From positions 100,426-164,425 of the forward strand of contig NZ_QTJU01000011.1 of assembly GCF_003412455.1 (NCBI RefSeq): a DNA stretch of 64,000 nucleotides, given 5' to 3'. This document shows positions 62,379 to 64,000 of this stretch, piece after piece. The translations under genes were made by a program, and so were the position numbers. Under the pieces are notes generated by a model. The model saw only the letters and a list, made by a program, of their open reading frames with translations. It made no database searches and was not told the DNA's origin. The DNA comes from Deminuibacter soli (GTDB taxonomy: Bacteria > Bacteroidota > Bacteroidia > Chitinophagales > Chitinophagaceae). Positions within the stretch are counted from its first letter, which is position 1. Every line of letters begins with the position of its first letter.

Positions 62379-63329
62379 CTAGTGGAGTATATGCTTGTCA
62401 ATAATATAACGGGTAATCTGCCTGAGGCGTAGTTGATTGTATATTGGGTGGAAGCCGCTGGAAGTGTAATATTCTAAACTATCACGGTTGACCTTCACAT
62501 ACCACACAAAACCTATTGACTTATAAGTAATTGTATCCCATTGAACTATTCGCTTAAAATTGTTAAGTATTGCTGTATCAAGCGGTACCCGGTTAAACGT
62601 GTCACCGGTACCCGGATTGCAGGCAATAACTTCGTAATGATCTCCTGTCCAGTGCATGCATTGCCCGGGAACTAGGTGCTTGTTAGTAGTATCATTATTA
62701 TCGGTCGGCAGGGTTGCTGCCATTTGTGTATTACTAGCCCGCCACAGGTGAAACAAGGTAAAGCCACCTACCGCCACTAGTAAAAGTGCAACCGCTGCTA
62801 TTATGCTCCTGATTTTGGAAGACGGGTGTGGTTTGCCGGGTATTATTGTGGGTGGGTTAACGGCTTCTGGCTTCTTTGTTTCTCCTTCCTCTTTCACACC
62901 TTCAGCGATAACGTCTGCTTCTTTCTCTGTTTCCTCTATCTCTTCAAAAATTTCTTTTTCCTCCTCTTTAATGACATATTTTTTTCCGTATTCGAAGGGT
63001 CTTGGCTCAAAGTCGATCAGCCAGGCCAACAACTCTATATTCTTCTTACTTGTACTCTTGGTTTCTTGTTTCAAATAGTTTACAAGTGACTTGAACAGGT
63101 CTGTTTTGTATTGATCAATCGCTGTTAAATACCCTTTCAGGTCGTCATTTTTTCCAAACACAGCCACCAATATTTTCTCATCTTTTTTTCTAAAGCGCAC
63201 ATTGCAGACAGCGGCGCATTCAGTTTTTAATTGACCGGGTGTAGGCTCAGTTAAACTTACCGGGAGCACATTGGCAGTCTTTTTTTTCTGGTAGTCCTGC
63301 CATACCAGCAATTCATAATCGGGAAACAT
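62379..63329 (-). CDS. Hypothetical single-pass membrane protein with acidic linker
   Basis: I do not recognise this 316-residue protein. Residues 1-115 form a soluble domain (YELLVWQDYQKKK, VCNVRFRKKDEKILVAVFGKNDD, KNIELLAWLIDFEPRPFEYGKKY). Residues 121-152 are almost all E and K, then a proline-rich linker leads to one membrane segment at 174-196 (IIAAVALLLVAVGGF). The C-terminal domain of about 115 residues lies outside: QCMHWTGDHYEVIACNPG, ITYKSIGFVWYVKVNRDS, TSSGFHPI, ITRYIIDKHI. Two cytoplasmic and two extracytoplasmic cysteines occur. It is convergent with the kinase gene; tandem CGGAAT words lie just upstream of its start. Confidence 0.7.
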   Translation of the reverse strand: MFPDYELLVWQDYQKKKTANVLPVSLTEPTPGQLKTECAAVCNVRFRKKDEKILVAVFGKNDDLKGYLTAIDQYKTDLFKSLVNYLKQETKSTSKKNIELLAWLIDFEPRPFEYGKKYVIKEEEKEIFEEIEETEKEADVIAEGVKEEGETKKPEAVNPPTIIPGKPHPSSKIRSIIAAVALLLVAVGGFTLFHLWRASNTQMAATLPTDNNDTTNKHLVPGQCMHWTGDHYEVIACNPGTGDTFNRVPLDTAILNNFKRIVQWDTITYKSIGFVWYVKVNRDSLEYYTSSGFHPIYNQLRLRQITRYIIDKHILH

Positions 63330-63353
63330 TTCAGTATTTATAAGGATTTACTA

Positions 63354-63420
63354 ACGGAATTATCGGAATCTCACCGGAATTACCGGAATCTGAAAGGAAT
63401 GACCGGAATTACCGGAACAA
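63354..63420 (+). repeat. Degenerate CGGAATTAC/CGGAATCTC words
   Basis: GGAA occurs seven times at 9- to 12-base intervals (CGGAATTAT, CGGAATCTCAC, CGGAATTAC, CGGAATCTGAAA, GGAATGAC, CGGAATTAC, CGGAACAAC). The array lies 25 bases upstream of the membrane-protein start codon. Confidence 0.7.
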
Positions 63421-63506
63421 CCTTAGGATCAACCACTTACACCGTCCTATCTTCGTTTTCGAAATTCATCGGACGCCTGCCTGGCTAATGGGCGCCCACT
63501 GTACAA

Positions 63507-63662
63507 ATGAATTTCAGCGGGCTGCGGAAGCAGCGGTTTGTACCCGGCCTGGGAAGCGTTTATAAGCTTCTGCCCCAAGGCCCGCATTCTTCCCAAACAA
63601 AGCAAGAAGCGCTTCTTGCTTACCTCCTCAACGTTGCACCGGCACTTTGCTGCCGGGTGTAA
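63507..63662 (+). CDS. Possible tiny ORF, 51 residues
   Basis: An ATG at 63507 opens a 51-codon frame (MNFSGLRKQRFVPGLG, then QTKQEALLAYLLNVAPALCCRV) that ends at a TAA at 63660-63662. It has a basic start and a leucine-rich amphipathic end with two cysteines. It overlaps a 22-bp palindrome and hairpins, so the base pattern may instead reflect RNA structure. No family is recognised, and a competing frame crosses the same DNA. Confidence 0.3.
   Translation: MNFSGLRKQRFVPGLGSVYKLLPQGPHSSQTKQEALLAYLLNVAPALCCRV
63600..63621. repeat. Perfect 22-bp palindrome
   Basis: The arm AAGCAAGAAGC at 63600-63610 is followed without a loop by its exact complement at 63611-63621. It lies 72 bases before the small peptide gene at 63694. 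Confidence 0.6.
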
Positions 63663-63693
63663 CACCTTTTCTAATTCCAAAAAATCAAAAACA

Positions 63694-63849
63694 ATGTTCC
63701 AGCTTTTTATAGCCATGGTTATGGCACTCGCATGCCCTAATCATAACCACACAACAACCGTTCGTACCAACTCAGAAGCAACCGCGGATACCGGTGGCGA
63801 AACAGGTCATATACCGCCTAAACCACCAACCAACCCTCCCGGCAACTAA
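63694..63849 (+). CDS. Small exported peptide, 51 residues
   Basis: The ATG at 63694 gives 51 residues: a hydrophobic start (MFQLFIAMVMALAC) that could be a signal peptide with a cysteine at the cut site, then a polar tail with DTGGETGHIPPKPPTNPPGN. The frame is open back to 63538, but that part changes character and is probably not translated with it. No family is recognised. A strong nested hairpin follows 26 bases after the stop. Confidence 0.5.
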   Translation: MFQLFIAMVMALACPNHNHTTTVRTNSEATADTGGETGHIPPKPPTNPPGN

Positions 63850-63875
63850 GCTTCCCGGTGTATTCATTATGATAA

Positions 63876-63951
63876 GAGGCTGTCTCAAAAGATGAAGTGC
63901 CCCCTTAAAGTTAGACGCTTTTAGGGGGCACTTCAAGAAAGAGGCAGCCTC
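63876..63951. other. Nested inverted repeat (terminator or insertion-element end)
   Basis: The outer arms GAGGCTG (63876-63882) and CAGCCTC (63945-63951) enclose inner arms of 17 bp at 63894-63910 and 63918-63934 with one mismatch and a 7-base loop TTAGACG. GTCTCAAAAG beside the outer arm and TTAGACG in the loop look like pieces of insertion-sequence termini. A T-rich tail follows. Confidence 0.5.
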
Positions 63952-64000
63952 ATTTTGTTTTTATAGTTATACACCTGATCTGGATATTTTTTCGTTGCAG

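Noticed and set aside
63538..63693. N-terminal extension of the small exported peptide to 63538
   Set aside because: The extension is basic and unrelated in character; the ATG at 63694 gives a clean signal-peptide-like start.
63447..63716. 89-codon minus-strand frame at the right end
   Set aside because: It crosses a 22-bp palindrome and both plus-strand tiny frames, has no start context and no protein character.

Overview
The window comes from a Bacteroidota chromosome, most likely a member of Chitinophagaceae or a close relative (family level is inference). The signs are a FecI-type sigma factor with a FecR/DUF4974 anti-sigma factor and an STN-domain outer-membrane protein, a secreted protein with a type IX secretion sorting tail, the Bacteroidota-only families DUF4293 and DUF3127, an atpD-atpC pair separated from the other ATP synthase genes, an FtsZ with a long linker and a tail beyond the usual C-terminal motif, and promoters with the Bacteroidota -7 element TAnnTTTG instead of a sigma-70 -10 box.

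Layout. 1-7 kb: a cut epoxide hydrolase, a flippase-like membrane protein paired with a type I phosphodiesterase, and a FecI-FecR-outer membrane protein signalling unit. 7-12.4 kb: a regulator-dense stretch (two paralogous AraC/DUF6597 regulators, MarR, HxlR) interleaved with small enzymes (SnoaL-like, NmrA-like, antibiotic biosynthesis monooxygenase-like); by eye it is more AT-rich than what follows. 12.7-16.8 kb: one large modular beta-helix protein (two pectate-lyase-superfamily modules, discoidin, Ig-like, CBM6, T9SS tail). 17-37 kb: mostly housekeeping genes: tRNA-Ser(GCU), dnaA, a two-gene 5'-nucleotidase, DUF3127, an FAD dehydrogenase, a zinc phospholipase/nuclease-like protein, two ABC-2 exporter pairs, a sugar nucleotidyltransferase, glyA, uvrA, an ECF sigma factor, a SecB-like protein and a TIGR01777 epimerase. 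37.4-53.9 kb: a full division and cell wall (dcw) cluster, all on the minus strand, in the order mraZ-rsmH-ftsL-ftsI-murE-mraY-murD-ftsW-murG-murC-ftsQ-ftsA-ftsZ, with an apparent MraZ operator at its head and a terminator at its tail. 54-61 kb: queA, an orphan histidine kinase, a YqgE/AlgH protein, an outer-membrane barrel, a DUF4136 lipoprotein, a decayed outer-membrane gene, and atpC/atpD. 61.4-64 kb: an accessory end with a stand-alone polyvalent-protein kinase, an acidic single-pass membrane protein, tiny ORFs and strong palindromes.

How the genes work together. The dcw cluster supplies nearly the whole lipid II pathway plus the divisome core; murF and ddl are not in it. MurE carries the DNPR motif of meso-diaminopimelate enzymes. 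The FecI-FecR pair probably controls the outer-membrane protein encoded just behind it. The 7-12 kb regulators probably control their small enzyme neighbours in response to reactive compounds (inference).

The most unusual signal is not a gene. Several intergenic spaces hold degenerate tandem words with a 7- or 8-nt period. At two loci (uvrA downstream, atpD-atpC spacer) the same AATTTGnn/AATGTGnn words occur as convergent pairs of arrays, and at two loci such arrays flank a perfect or near-perfect hairpin. I found no CRISPR array, rRNA operon, intact insertion sequence or recognisable riboswitch.
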